Positions 28,097 through 37,984 of a stretch of DNA of 64,000 nucleotides are shown here, in pieces. The stretch lies in assembly GCA_016707685.1 (NCBI GenBank), contig JADJHE010000018.1:12145-76144 (forward strand). The letters run 5' to 3'. A model generated the notes under the pieces. That model saw nothing but the letters and a program-made list of their open reading frames with translations, made no database searches and was not told the DNA's origin. This stretch comes from Bacteroidota bacterium (GTDB taxonomy: Bacteria > Bacteroidota > Bacteroidia > 2-12-FULL-35-15). The translations under genes and the position numbers were made by a program. Within the stretch, counting starts at the first letter, position 1. Each line of letters opens with the position of its first letter.

Positions 28097-29463
28097 ATGC
28101 TTAACATAACCCATAACACAATTAAGGATAAAAAAGCCTTAGAAAACCTAAATTCCTTTCGAATATTAGCCATGCGCGTGAATAATCGTAAGCTTATAAA
28201 AACACTTTATGGAATTGGATTAATTACACTGCTTATTCTATTTTTACCTTGGACACAAAACATTCGATCAAGCGCAAAAGTTACTGCTCTTAAGCCAAAT
28301 CAACGACCACAAACAATTCATTCAATAATAGCAGGTAGAATAGAAAAATGGTATGTACAAGAAGGGCAATTTGTAAAAATGGGAGATACCATCCTTTTCA
28401 TTAGTGAAACAAAAGAAGAATACTTAGATCCGAATTTAGTTGGGAATACGGAGCAACAATTAAAATCGAAAGAATTTGCCGTTAAATCCTATATGGAAAA
28501 AGTAAGAGCGAACGACAATCAGATTGATGCAATGATTAATGCTCGTAAGTTAAAATATGAACAAGCAGAAAACAAATTGATACAAGCAAATTTAAAAGTT
28601 CAAAGCGATAGCGTAGAACTATCGGCAGCACAACTAAATTATAAAATTGCAAAAGAACAATTAATCAGGATGGAAGAGTTGTACAAAGAAGGATTGAAGT
28701 CGCTTACCGATTTAGAAACACGAAAATTAAAACTACAAGAAACACAAGCAAAAGTTATTTCTTTAGAGAATAAGTTTATTAGTAGTAAAAACGAAGTGAT
28801 TAATGCTAAAATTGAATTACAAAGTATTTATGCAGATTACAGAGATAAAATTGCAAAATCTGAATCCGAAAAATTTGCAACATTATCAAACATGTACGAT
28901 GCTGAAGCAACTGTATCTAAATTACAAAACCAATTTGTTAATTACAGCATCCGCTCGGGAATGTACTACATACTTGCGCCCAAGATGGATACATCACCAA
29001 AGCGATTCAATCAGGCATAGGCGAAACAATAAAAGAAGGTGCTGAAATAATTAGCATTATGCCATCTGATTATGAATTAGCAGTAGAAATGTATGTAAAT
29101 CCAATGGACATTCCTTTGCTAGAAAAAGGTCAACACGTTCAACTTCAATTTGACGGATGGCCATCCGTTATTTTCTCGGGCTGGCCTGGCATATCTTACG
29201 GAACCTATGGAGGTCAAATTGTAGCAATCGACAATTTCATAAGTGAAAATGGGAAATACAGAGTACTTGTTGCGCATGATAAAAATTACCCTGCATGGCC
29301 ACACGAAATAAGATTGGGAGCTGGAGCAAGTTCAATGACTTTGCTTAAAGAAGTACCAGTATGGTATGAGTTATGGCGACAAATAAATGGATTTCCACCT
29401 GATTATTATAAAACGAATGCTAGTGACTCTAAAACAAAAAAGACGTATGAAATTAAAAAATAA
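28097..29463 (+). pseudogene. HlyD-family periplasmic adaptor, one frameshift
   Basis: A short cytoplasmic start and one membrane helix (TLYGIGLITLLILFLPW) are followed by a lipoyl-like half (QTIHSIIAGRIEKWYVQEGQFVKMGDTILFI), a long coiled coil (about residues 130-280) and the second half with YYILAP. The first frame stops at 29020. One missing C in CCC at 28979-28981 gives YYILAPQDGYITKAIQSG and continues to 29463 with a beta-barrel domain (VQLQFDGWPSVIF, LVAHDKNYPAWPHEIRLG). It bridges the ABC exporter and TolC. Its last 17 bases overlap the TolC start, indicating coupled translation. Confidence 0.85.
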
Positions 29464-30857
29464 ATTTAGTGCTCTTTTTATTTTATTGCTCATTGCAATT
29501 ACTAGTAATGGACAACAGGACTCTTTAACTCTATTACGTTTAGTAGATTTTTTGCAATTGGTAAAACAGCACCATCCGCTTGCCAAACAAGCAGAACTAA
29601 TTACTAAATCAGCTGATGCAACTGCATTAACAGCTAAAGGAAATTTTGATCCAAAATTGTTCTACGACTTCAGAAACAAATTCTATGATTCAAAAAACTA
29701 TTATGAGCTAGGAAATGGAGGCTTCAAAATTCCAACTTGGTTTGGACTTGAACTAAAAGGAGGATACGAACAAAACCAAGGCAGCTATTTAAATCCTGAA
29801 AACACTGTGCCTAATCAAGGATTGGTGTACAGTCAGATTTCATTACCATTATTGCAAGGATTGATAATAGATGAACGAAGAGCAACGCTTAAACAGGCAA
29901 AACTATTTCAAGAGTTATCGGTGTTTGATAAAATAAATACGATCAATGAATTATTATATAAAGCTGGTAAAGCCTATTGGGAATGGCAATTGACATATAC
30001 AAATCTTCAGGTACATCAAAACGCGGTGACAATCAGCCAAGAACGATTTAATGCTGTAAGAAAAACATCAGCATTAGGTGATAGACCAGCAATAGATACC
30101 GTTGAGGCTAATATTCAGTTGCAAGATCGAATCATCAACTTACAACAAGCATTAATGGATTACAGAACAAAATCCTTGCTTTTATCAAATTACTTATGGC
30201 TTGAAAATGATGTTCCAATTGAATTAACTGAAAAAACAATCCCTGAAACAGCTACAATAAACTGAAAAGGAAAACATACTCTTAACAAATGCTTTTAAAA
30301 TGGATAGCTTGATAAACGCGCATCCAAATCTAAAAATGTACGACTTTAAACTTAGACAATTGACAGTAGAAAAAAAGTTGAAGCAAGATAAATTAAAACC
30401 TAGTTTGAATGTAAACTACAATCCTCTATTTAATGCCGAAAATATAAATATGGGTTATCAAAACAATTACAAATGGGGAGTAACTGTTGGATTCCCTATT
30501 CTTTTAAGAAAAGAGCGAGGTGATTTACAACTAACCAAAATAAAGATAGCAACTACAACTTATGATAACCTGAATAAAAGAAACGAGTTAATGAACAAAG
30601 TTAAATCAACAATTAATGAATACAACACCTATAAAAATCAAATAGCTATTTACAGCAAAAATGTGATTAATTACGAACGATTATGGCAATCGGAAAAACG
30701 ATTGTTTGATTCAGGGGAAAGTTCATTGTTCATGATAAATAGTCGTGAAATGAGTTATATCAATGCCCAACTTAAACTAAACGAAATAATAAATAAAAAC
30801 AAAAAGGCTGCTTTAGATGCAGAATATTCATTCGGACTGCTAAATACAATCTATTAA
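29447..30857 (+). pseudogene. TolC-family outer-membrane efflux protein, one frameshift
   Basis: The start at 29447 gives a clean signal peptide (MKLKNKFSALFILLLIAITS then NGQ). Upstream in-frame Met codons lie inside the HlyD gene and lack a signal. The protein has the two TolC repeats, each a long helical hairpin plus strands: LLYKAGKAYWEWQLTYTNLQV with RPAIDTVEANIQLQDRIINL, then KVKSTINEYNTYKNQIAIY with ERLWQSEKRLFDSGESSLF. A frame change near 30255-30262 joins the halves, reading EKENILLTNAFKMDSLINAHP. The trimeric channel completes the exporter across the outer membrane. The purK start codon follows one base after the stop. Confidence 0.85.
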
Positions 30858-30858
30858 A

Positions 30859-32018
30859 ATGGAACAACTCGTAACATCAAATTTTAAATTAGGAATTATT
30901 GCTGGAGGACAACTAGGAAAGATGTTGGCATTGGCTGCAAGTAACTGGGATGTAAAAACATATATCCTCGACCCTGACGAACACTGCCCTGCCTCTACCA
31001 TTTGTACTAATTATACAAAAGGCAATTACAATGATTATGAAACCGTATATCAGTTTGGCAAAAAAGTAGACATGCTCACGTTTGATATTGAAAATATAAA
31101 TACGGATGCCTTGCTACAATTAAAAAAAGAAGGAACAAAAATTTATCCGGAGCCAGAAATATTAAAACTGATACAAGACAAAGGATTGCAAAAGCAATTT
31201 TATAAAGAACATTCAATCCCTAGTTCCAACTTTTCATTATACGAATCGAAAGCCGAAATAATTAAAGCGATTGAAGAGAATAAAATTCAATTTCCATTTG
31301 TACAAAAACTTCGAACATCAGGATATGACGGCAAAGGAGTTGAAGTTATCAATTCAAGTAATGACCTCAACAAACTAATGGAAGGAAACTCATTAGTGGA
31401 AGAAAAAGTTGAAATAAAAAAAGAAGTATCTATCATTATTGCCCGAAACACAAAAGGTGAAACAAAATCTTTTCCATTGGTAGAAATGGAATTTAACCAC
31501 GAAGCAAATTTAGTTGATCGATTAATTTGTCCATCAAATGAATCGGAGCCTATCCAAAAAGAAGCAACAGAATTAGCTTACAAAATAATTACAAAACTTG
31601 GAATGACAGGAATTTTAGCAGTCGAATTTTTTATTGATAAATCGGGGAAATAGTAGTCAATGAAATTGCTCCACGTACTCACAATAGCGGACATCACACG
31701 ATTGAAAGCTGTATTACCTCACAATATGAGCAACATTTGCGTTCAATATTGGGCTTTCCATTAGGATCAACAGAAATAAAAATTCCTTCGGTTATGATTA
31801 ACCTATTGGGTGAAAAAAATGAAACAGGTTTGGTGAAATACGAAGGACTAACAGAAACGATGTCGATAGAAGGAACCAAAATCCATATTTATGGAAAAAA
31901 AGAAACGAAGCCATTCCGAAAAATGGGCCATGTAACGGTCCTCGACAAGTCAATTGAAAAAGCAAAACTAAAAGCAAAAAAAGTAAGTGAAACTCTAAAA
32001 GTAAAGTCATGGAATTAA
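30859..32018 (+). pseudogene. purK: 5-(carboxyamino)imidazole ribonucleotide synthase, one frameshift
   Basis: The ATP-grasp enzyme that uses ATP and bicarbonate to carboxylate AIR in purine synthesis. Visible blocks are GIIAGGQLGKMLALAASNWD (residues 13-32), VDMLTFDIENINTDAL, FVQKLRTSGYDGKGVEVI, VEEKVEIKKEVSIIIARN and GILAVEFFIDKSG. The frame ends at 31653. One missing G in GGGG at 31644-31647 would read SGEIVVNEIAPRTHNSGHHT, the usual metal-binding end, and the rest runs to 32018 (about 386 residues, normal length). It overlaps purE by ten bases. Loss of this essential step is unlikely, so a sequence error is the better explanation. Confidence 0.92.
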
Positions 32019-32503
32019 AAAAAGTTGGAATTATAATGGGATCCGATTCGGATCTACCTATAATGATGGAAGCATCAAACGTATTAACAAAATTAAACAT
32101 CCCGCATGAAGTAACGGTGGTTTCGGCACATAGAACACCTCACCGAATGATGGAATATGCTACAAATGCGCATGAACGTGGCATTGAAGTAATCATTGCT
32201 GGTGCAGGCGGAGCAGCGCATCTTCCAGGAATGATTGCATCTCTTTCTCCTCTTCCAGTAATTGGTGTTCCTATTAAATCGAGTAATTCAATCGATGGAT
32301 GGGATTCCGTTTTATCCATTTTACAAATGCCAGGCGGTGTTCCAGTTGCAACCGTAGCATTGAATGGTGCAAAAAATGCAGGAATTCTTGCAGCACAAAT
32401 GTTATCCATTGGCGACAAAAGCATTCGTACACTGTTGATCAATTACAAAGAAGAACTTCGATTAGAGGTAATGAAAAAAATTGAAAATATGAAAACCGTT
32501 TAA
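32009..32503 (+). CDS. purE: N5-carboxyaminoimidazole ribonucleotide mutase
   Basis: A 164-residue class I PurE. It has the nucleotide/phosphate motif IIMGSDSDLPIM (residues 7-18), the catalytic His in VVSAHRTPHRM, AGAGGAAHLPGMIASLSPLPVIGVP and GWDSVLSILQMPGGVPVATVAL. It moves the carboxyl group of N5-CAIR to C4, giving CAIR, directly after the PurK reaction. It overlaps purK, so the two are translationally coupled and presumably made in equal amounts. Confidence 0.96.
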   Translation: MELKKVGIIMGSDSDLPIMMEASNVLTKLNIPHEVTVVSAHRTPHRMMEYATNAHERGIEVIIAGAGGAAHLPGMIASLSPLPVIGVPIKSSNSIDGWDSVLSILQMPGGVPVATVALNGAKNAGILAAQMLSIGDKSIRTLLINYKEELRLEVMKKIENMKTV

Positions 32504-32513
32504 ATCTACAACT

Positions 32514-32828
32514 ATGATTTTATTAAACATTGCTTCGGAAAATGAGAAAACAATAGAGAAAATAGCTGAATTGTTATTGACAAAAAAATTAGCAGTTGAT
32601 ATCAATTTAAAAGTAAACGTAACTCGATTAAGTATAGTTGATGACAAAATTGAAAAGCAGCCTATTTATGTGATTACAGCTAAGACAAAAGCATTGCTTT
32701 TTAACAAAATTGAAGAATTAATTAAGGAGACATTTAAAGATCAAACACCAGAACTATTTTCATTGCCCATTACTACAATGGAAATAAAACAGGCGGAAGA
32801 AATAATCAATAACACGCAAAAAGTTTAA
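32514..32828 (+). CDS. CutA-like divalent cation tolerance protein
   Basis: A 104-residue alpha/beta protein with the CutA pattern: ILLNIASENEKTIEKIAELLLTKKLAVDINL at the N terminus (beta strand, helix, then short strand), YVITAKTKALLFNKIEELI in the middle and PELFSLPITTM near the end, where CutA proteins have EVPEI(I/V)xLPI. It is divergent: the aromatic motif around the second strand is replaced by NVTRLSIVDDK. CutA trimers have been linked to copper tolerance, but their biochemical function is unclear. It lies ten bases after purE in the same operon. Confidence 0.6.
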   Translation: MILLNIASENEKTIEKIAELLLTKKLAVDINLKVNVTRLSIVDDKIEKQPIYVITAKTKALLFNKIEELIKETFKDQTPELFSLPITTMEIKQAEEIINNTQKV

Positions 32829-32829
32829 A

Positions 32830-33516
32830 ATGAAACCCAAAATTATTGCTGCTACTTTGTTAGCATTCATTTTATCGTCCTGTGCAATGATTAAACACCA
32901 TCCAGGAAAGGGATATGCTACCGCATCAAAAGCTCGCTACGATGCCGTAATTATCCCTGGATTTCCTCACGATGGTAAAGAATGGAATGACGTTATTAAA
33001 TTTCGTCTTTTGTGGGCATTGCATTTATATGAAAACAACCTAGCTAATTATTTCATTTTTAGTGGTGGTGCGGTTCACTCTCCCTACAACGAAGGCTATA
33101 TAATGGCGATGTATGCAGTAAAAATGGGGATTCCTAAAGAGCGTATCATAATAGAACCGAAGGCTGAACATAGCAGCGAAAACATTTACTACGGCCTACA
33201 AATATGTGAAGAAAAAGGATTAAAGAATATTGCAATTGCAACCGACCCGATTCAAGGTTTTTTACTTACAAATTATACTGAACGAATTAGAAATACTGAA
33301 ATCGATTTTATAAATATTCAGCCAAGGAGAATTCGTTACATGAAACATTGTGATGAACCTGAAATAAACACCACATTAGCTTTTAAAGAAAATTTCATTC
33401 CTTTGAAAGAGCGAAAAAATTATTGGGAACGAAAAAAAGCAAGCCTTGGATTGCACATTGACTATGGAATGAGAATAGAAGAATACCTTAAATACACCAA
33501 ATGGTTTAAGTGGTAA
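32830..33516 (+). CDS. YdcF/SanA-like DUF218 lipoprotein
   Basis: A 228-residue protein with a lipoprotein signal (LLAFILSSC, modified Cys18) and the DUF218 fold: YDAVIIPGFPHDG, then FIFSGGAVHSPYNEGYIMAMYAVKMGIP, RIIIEPKAEHSSENIYYGL and IAIATDPIQGFLLTNY. These blocks match the YdcF/ElyC/SanA family, which acts in envelope integrity and vancomycin-related phenotypes in other bacteria, with unknown chemistry. It starts one base after the CutA-like gene, making it the last member of this operon. Confidence 0.8.
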   Translation: MKPKIIAATLLAFILSSCAMIKHHPGKGYATASKARYDAVIIPGFPHDGKEWNDVIKFRLLWALHLYENNLANYFIFSGGAVHSPYNEGYIMAMYAVKMGIPKERIIIEPKAEHSSENIYYGLQICEEKGLKNIAIATDPIQGFLLTNYTERIRNTEIDFINIQPRRIRYMKHCDEPEINTTLAFKENFIPLKERKNYWERKKASLGLHIDYGMRIEEYLKYTKWFKW

Positions 33517-33551
33517 ACAATTTCTATTCCAACTATAACATTAACTATTCA

Positions 33552-34376
33552 TTAAAATCGGTAAGACATAGTTAAGTCGAGCGTACATTTAAAACGCGTA
33601 TAATCATCCAATATCGTTTCTTGACGTTTGTAGCCCACTGCCGCTTTCGCTCCAAGCAATAAATTATCTGTTAGTCCTACAAAACCGCCTAGGTGAAACA
33701 TTCCTGCATAATGTGTTCCAACGTATTTAGCATAGGAATATGTTCCTATATAGTTATTCCCAACAGGAACTACCGTTTGAAAATAATTAAACTGTCCATA
33801 CTCCCCCGATAATCCAACATAAAATCCACTACGTTCTGCTTTTACAGGGTAAATATTAAATTCTAAACCGGTTCCATAGATTTTATTGCGCATATAATCG
33901 GTATTTTCCGATGTGCCATTGTAATTACTTTCATAAGGTTTACTTCCTAAACCAAATGAAATTGGAATTTTAAAGGAGAAATTTCCATTTGGCAATATAT
34001 GTTCGTACGAAAAACCAAAATTAGTAAAAATGGTTTCCGAAAAATTCAAGGAAATAACATTGTGACCATATTTCTTTTCAGAGACAGTGGAAGCTGCCAT
34101 TGGAGTATACATTGTTGTTGTTTCAGGTGCAGTATAGCGAGTTCCAGTAGATGTATTGTAAAACTCTTTTAGTCCATTCGTATATACAATATGATGGATA
34201 TTACTTTTCGATTCCGTTACACTAATATCCGAATTGTACATTTTAAACTTAACATCCGAATTATTGATTTCAGTTATTTTACCAACAACAATATTCCCAT
34301 CAATTTTATGAATGGTATCTTGTGCGCTTATAAATGAAACGAGCACAACCAAAAACAAGGTCAATATTTTTCTCAT
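33552..34376 (-). CDS. Secreted protein with outer-membrane barrel-like C-terminal domain
   Basis: A signal peptide (MRKILTLFLVVLVSFISAQ) is followed by a small N-terminal segment of about 60 residues (HKIDGNIVVGKITEINNSDVKF...), a type seen fused to barrels in Bacteroidota. Then comes a barrel of roughly eight strands: GHNVISLNFSETIFTNFGFSYEHILPNGNFSF, SGFYVGLSGEYGQFNYF, GMFHLGGFVGLTDNLLLGAKAAVGYK. It ends LDLTMSYRF, with the aromatic C-terminal residue expected of barrel proteins. Function unknown. Confidence 0.65.
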   Translation of the reverse strand: MRKILTLFLVVLVSFISAQDTIHKIDGNIVVGKITEINNSDVKFKMYNSDISVTESKSNIHHIVYTNGLKEFYNTSTGTRYTAPETTTMYTPMAASTVSEKKYGHNVISLNFSETIFTNFGFSYEHILPNGNFSFKIPISFGLGSKPYESNYNGTSENTDYMRNKIYGTGLEFNIYPVKAERSGFYVGLSGEYGQFNYFQTVVPVGNNYIGTYSYAKYVGTHYAGMFHLGGFVGLTDNLLLGAKAAVGYKRQETILDDYTRFKCTLDLTMSYRF

Positions 34377-34483
34377 TGCTTATAAATTAAAATTATGCAG
34401 TATTGCACTCATAAATTTACAACTAAAAAAAAACTAATAAATGATATGCATCATAACAGCATTTTAATTCCAAACATTATTAT

Positions 34484-34491
34484 TATATTTG
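34484..34491 (+). promoter_or_regulatory. Putative -7 promoter element (TATATTTG)
   Basis: TATATTTG fits TAnnTTTG, 21 bases before the ATG at 34513 of the barrel-protein gene. Confidence 0.55.
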
Positions 34492-34512
34492 AGTAAACAA
34501 TACCCATTAATC

Positions 34513-35258
34513 ATGAAAAAATCCTCTATTAGTAATTGCAATTGGAACAGCTTCATTTGCACAAGAACCTGCAAAAAAAAGAAAAAGTAAATACCTTTGA
34601 AATCCATGCCAAAGGCTTGGCTAATTCCACTTGGTTATTTAATAAAAACATTTCGAATACTGGCGATAGTCAAGATTATGACATGGGCTGGGGATTCAAT
34701 TATGGTTTAGGCTTTGCTGCTTATTTTGGAAATGTTGGATTTGGAATTGAAGGATTGATGGGAAACCACAAAGCAGCATTTACTGGAAAATTAGAAACAA
34801 AAGTTGGTGGTGTAATTTTAAACACAACCGATTACACATCGAGCATTAATTTGAGCACCATACAAGTTCCTGTAATGTTTAAATTAAAATCAACAGGTGG
34901 TGCTTACCTGGAAGTGGGTGCACAATACAACATGATTTCAGCTGCTGATTATAAACGAACTGGAAATTATATGAATGCTGATACTGCTATTTCCGCTTCC
35001 GTTACTAAAAACTTTTCTAGTTCTTATTTCTCAGGAGTATTAGGCTTTGGTGCTGCTATTCCTTTTGGAGAAGAAAGTCCAATGGCAATTTTAGTAGGAA
35101 TGCGTTTGCAATACAGCTTTACCGATTTAAAAGGTGTGGATGCATTAGGTCAGGATTTAAGTGATTCATTCATTTACAATAAATACGAACCAACATCTGC
35201 TGCAACCGGTGGATTAACTTTAGGCTTTGTATATAAGATTGGTGGGAAGAAGAAGTAA
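34513..35258 (+). CDS. Outer-membrane porin-like barrel protein, signal peptide frameshifted
   Basis: The intact part (from about 34580) is a barrel of about 225 residues: GWGFNYGLGFAAYFGNVGFGIEGLMG, GGAYLEVGAQYNMISAADY, YFSGVLGFGAAIPFGEE, ending TLGFVYKIGGKKK. The true start is the ATG at 34513. Reading MKK there and changing frame twice (within the A run at 34516-34525 and near 34575-34582) gives LLVIAIGTASFAQEPAKK, a clear signal peptide. The signal cannot be translated as written. Both changes fall next to A runs, so they are probably sequence errors. Function unknown; a passive channel is plausible. Confidence 0.72.
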
Positions 35259-35295
35259 TATCTAAGATATTAGATAACAAGATGTTAGATAAAAC

Positions 35296-35328
35296 AAAAA
35301 GCTCCGAAAGAATCTTTCGGAGCTTTTT
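35296..35328. terminator. Bidirectional rho-independent terminator
   Basis: The arms AAAAAGCTCCGAAAG (35296-35310) and CTTTCGGAGCTTTTT (35314-35328) form a perfect 15-bp stem with a 3-base loop. It separates the convergent barrel gene and sucD. Confidence 0.92.
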
Positions 35329-35350
35329 GTTTTTATGATAATCAATTTAA

Positions 35351-36269
35351 TTAGTCAACTCTGTTTGCATGGTGGTGAGGACTCGCTTTACGAGAATCTT
35401 CAGCCAATGCTTTTGCCATTGCTTTTCCGATATCAGCAGGAGAATCAACAACAATGATTCCGCACTCACGCATAATTTTCTTTTTTGCTTCTGCAGTATC
35501 ATCATCACCACCAACAATAGCACCAGCATGACCCATTGTACTACCTTTGGAGCTGTTTCACCTGCGATAAATCCTACAACTGGTTTACGGTTCCATCCGC
35601 TTTAACCCAACGAGCAGCATCTGCTTCTAAATTACCACCAATTTCACCAATCATGATGATACCATGTGTTTCTGAATCATTCATCAATAATTCAACTGCT
35701 TCTTTAGTAGTTGTTCCAATAATTGGATCTCCACCAATACCAATAGCTGTAGTTACTCCTAAACCAGCTTTTACAGTTTGGTCAGAAGCTTCGTATGTTA
35801 ACGTACCAGATTTAGAAACGATACCAACATTTCCTTTTTTGAAAACGAATCCTGGCATAATACCCACTTTTGCTTCATCAGCAGAAATAACACCTGGACA
35901 GTTTGGACCGATTAAACGGCAATCTTTATCTTTTAAATATTCTTTAACAGCAATCATATCCTTTACAGGAATACCTTCTGTAATACAAATGATTACTTTG
36001 ATACCTGCTTCAGCAGATTCCATAATTGCATCAGCAGCAAATGCTGGTGGTACAAATATAATCGACACGTTTGCATCCGCTTTGTCAACCGCTTCTTTAA
36101 CAGTATTAAAAACTGGTTTATCAAGATGAGTAGAACCACCTTTTCCAGGAGTAACACCACCAACTACATTGGTTCCGTACTCAATCATTTGTCCAGCATG
36201 GAAAGTTCCTTCGCTACCTGTAAAACCTTGTACAATTACTCTCGAATTTTTATTTACTAATACGCTCAT
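35351..36269 (-). pseudogene. sucD: Succinyl-CoA ligase, alpha subunit, two frameshifts
   Basis: The TCA-cycle subunit that binds CoA and carries the phospho-histidine. Blocks are NSRVIVQGFTGSEGTFHAGQ (residues 8-27, CoA site), FVPPAFAADAIMESAEAGI, ITEGIPVKDM, RLIGPNCPGVI, GIVSKSGTLTYEA and IIMIGEIGGNLEADAARW. The active-site His is in MGHAGAIVGG, in the downstream frame. One missing base in GGAACC near 35583-35590 and one in CCAAAGG near 35545-35555 break the frame. With both restored the text reads VKADGNRKPVVGFIAGETAPKG, and the protein is about 307 residues instead of the usual 290. The C-terminal tail may be an extension or include another error. A cell without this enzyme is unlikely, so errors are suspected. 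Confidence 0.9.
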
Positions 36270-36446
36270 TTGTTTGATTGTTTGTTAATGGTTCTTAGTT
36301 ATTGTCGAATCTGTTCGGATTCATCAATTTTGCGAACGCTAAATTATAGTTTTAAGCCATTATTACAAAGGAAATTCTTTTTTTTTACTCAGATGGTTGC
36401 CAATTAAGGGATTTAGGTTAATTTAGTCGGATAAAACGATTGCATT

Positions 36447-37843
36447 TTGACAAAAAACCTACATACCGAAACCATAGTTGCTTTAGCCAGCCCTCAAGGC
36501 ATTGGCGCTATTGGTGTTATTCGCTTGTCGGGCCCCGATGCCATTCGTATTTGCAACAGCGTTTTTGGCACTAAAACGCTAAAAAAGAAGAACTTAGAAG
36601 AAGTTAAAACCCATACCATTCATTTTGGGGTAATTCACGATGGGGATGTTATTCTGGATGAAGTTTTAGCAAGTGTGTTCAAAGCACCTCATTCGTATAC
36701 GGCCGAAAATACAGTTGAAATTTCTTGCCATGGCTCACCTTACATTCAACAACAAATCATTCAGTTGTTTATTCGTAAAGGTGCTCGTTTGGCAACTCAA
36801 GGCGAATTTACCTTGCGTGCATTCTTGAATGGCAAACTCGATTTATCACAAGCCGAAGCTGTTGCCGATTTAATATCTTCCAATTCAGCTACCTCACACC
36901 AAGTTGCCATGCAACAAATGCGTGGTGGTTTTTCGAACAAAATAAAATTGCTTCGTCAGAACCTGATCGACTTTGCATCCTTAATAGAGTTGGAACTCGA
37001 CTTTTCGGAAGAAGATGTTGAATTTGCTGACCGTAGCGATTTAAAAAATTTAGTTACAAGCATTCAACGGATTGTTCAACGATTGATCGATTCATTTGAA
37101 GTTGGAAACGTCATCAAAAATGGAATTCCAGTTGCCATTGTTGGGAAACCCAATGCAGGAAAATCTACTTTGCTAAATGCATTACTGAATGAAGAAAAAG
37201 CAATTGTAAGTGAAATACCTGGAACAACGCGCGATGTAATTGAAGATGAAATTAGTATTGATGGAGTTTTGTTCCGCTTTATTGATACGGCAGGTATTCG
37301 TGAAACAACCGACATTATTGAAAGTATTGGTGTAGAAAGAGCATACGAACAAATTAAATTGTCGAGCATCGCCATTTATTTATTTGATGTGCATGAAATA
37401 ACGCCAAACGAATTAAAACAAATTGTTTCAGAAATAGAACCACATCTTCACAATTCACAACTGGTATTAGTTGCCAATAAAATTGACAAAGAAGATATGG
37501 AATATACCTACCGTGAATTTGCTGAATTTAAAAACATGATTTTTATTTCGGCAAAAGAACAAACGGGTATTGATGAATTAAAAAAACATTTAGTAACCCT
37601 GTTTGACAATTCAACCGTAAACGTTACCGAAACCATTGTTACCAATGCGCGACATGTGGAAGCGTTGCGCCATACCAATAGTGCATTGATAAAAGTATTG
37701 GAAGGCTTAAACAGCAATGTTTCGGGCGACTTCTTAGCAATGGACATTCGTCAGGCATTGCACCATTTAGGTACCATCACTGGTGAAATTTCGAGTGATG
37801 ATCTTTAACGAATATTTTCTCAAGGTTCTGTATTGGAAAGTAA
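36447..37843 (+). CDS. mnmE: tRNA modification GTPase MnmE, frameshifted in the last codons
   Basis: With MnmG it makes the cmnm5 modification of wobble uridine in some tRNAs, using a folate carrier and GTP. Three parts are present: the N-terminal THF-binding domain (ETIVALASPQGIGAIGVIRLSG), the helical domain, and the inserted G domain with AIVGKPNAGKSTLLNALL (G1), GTTRDVIED (G2), DTAGIRETTD (G3), NKID (G4) and SAK (G5). The frame stops at 37808 after GEISSDDL. One missing T near 37804-37806 would give LLTNIFSRFCIGK, the conserved C-terminal CIGK with its essential Cys, ending at 37843. The start is a TTG at 36447; no ATG fits. Confidence 0.93.
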
Positions 37844-37984
37844 AATACAAATCAAAGAAAAATTCAAACTTGTTTTTATTGAAAAATTGAGCAGCTTAAA
37901 TAAAATCTGTTTAAAACTTATCCGATTATTACCGACTCTCAAGATATAAATCTATAATTTAGCCCTGTAATAATTAAACAATTC

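Noticed and set aside
36447..36449. Treating the TTG start of mnmE as proof of a different start
   Set aside because: No ATG fits, and the N-terminal residues match the family with TTG. It may be a real TTG start or an ATG misread.
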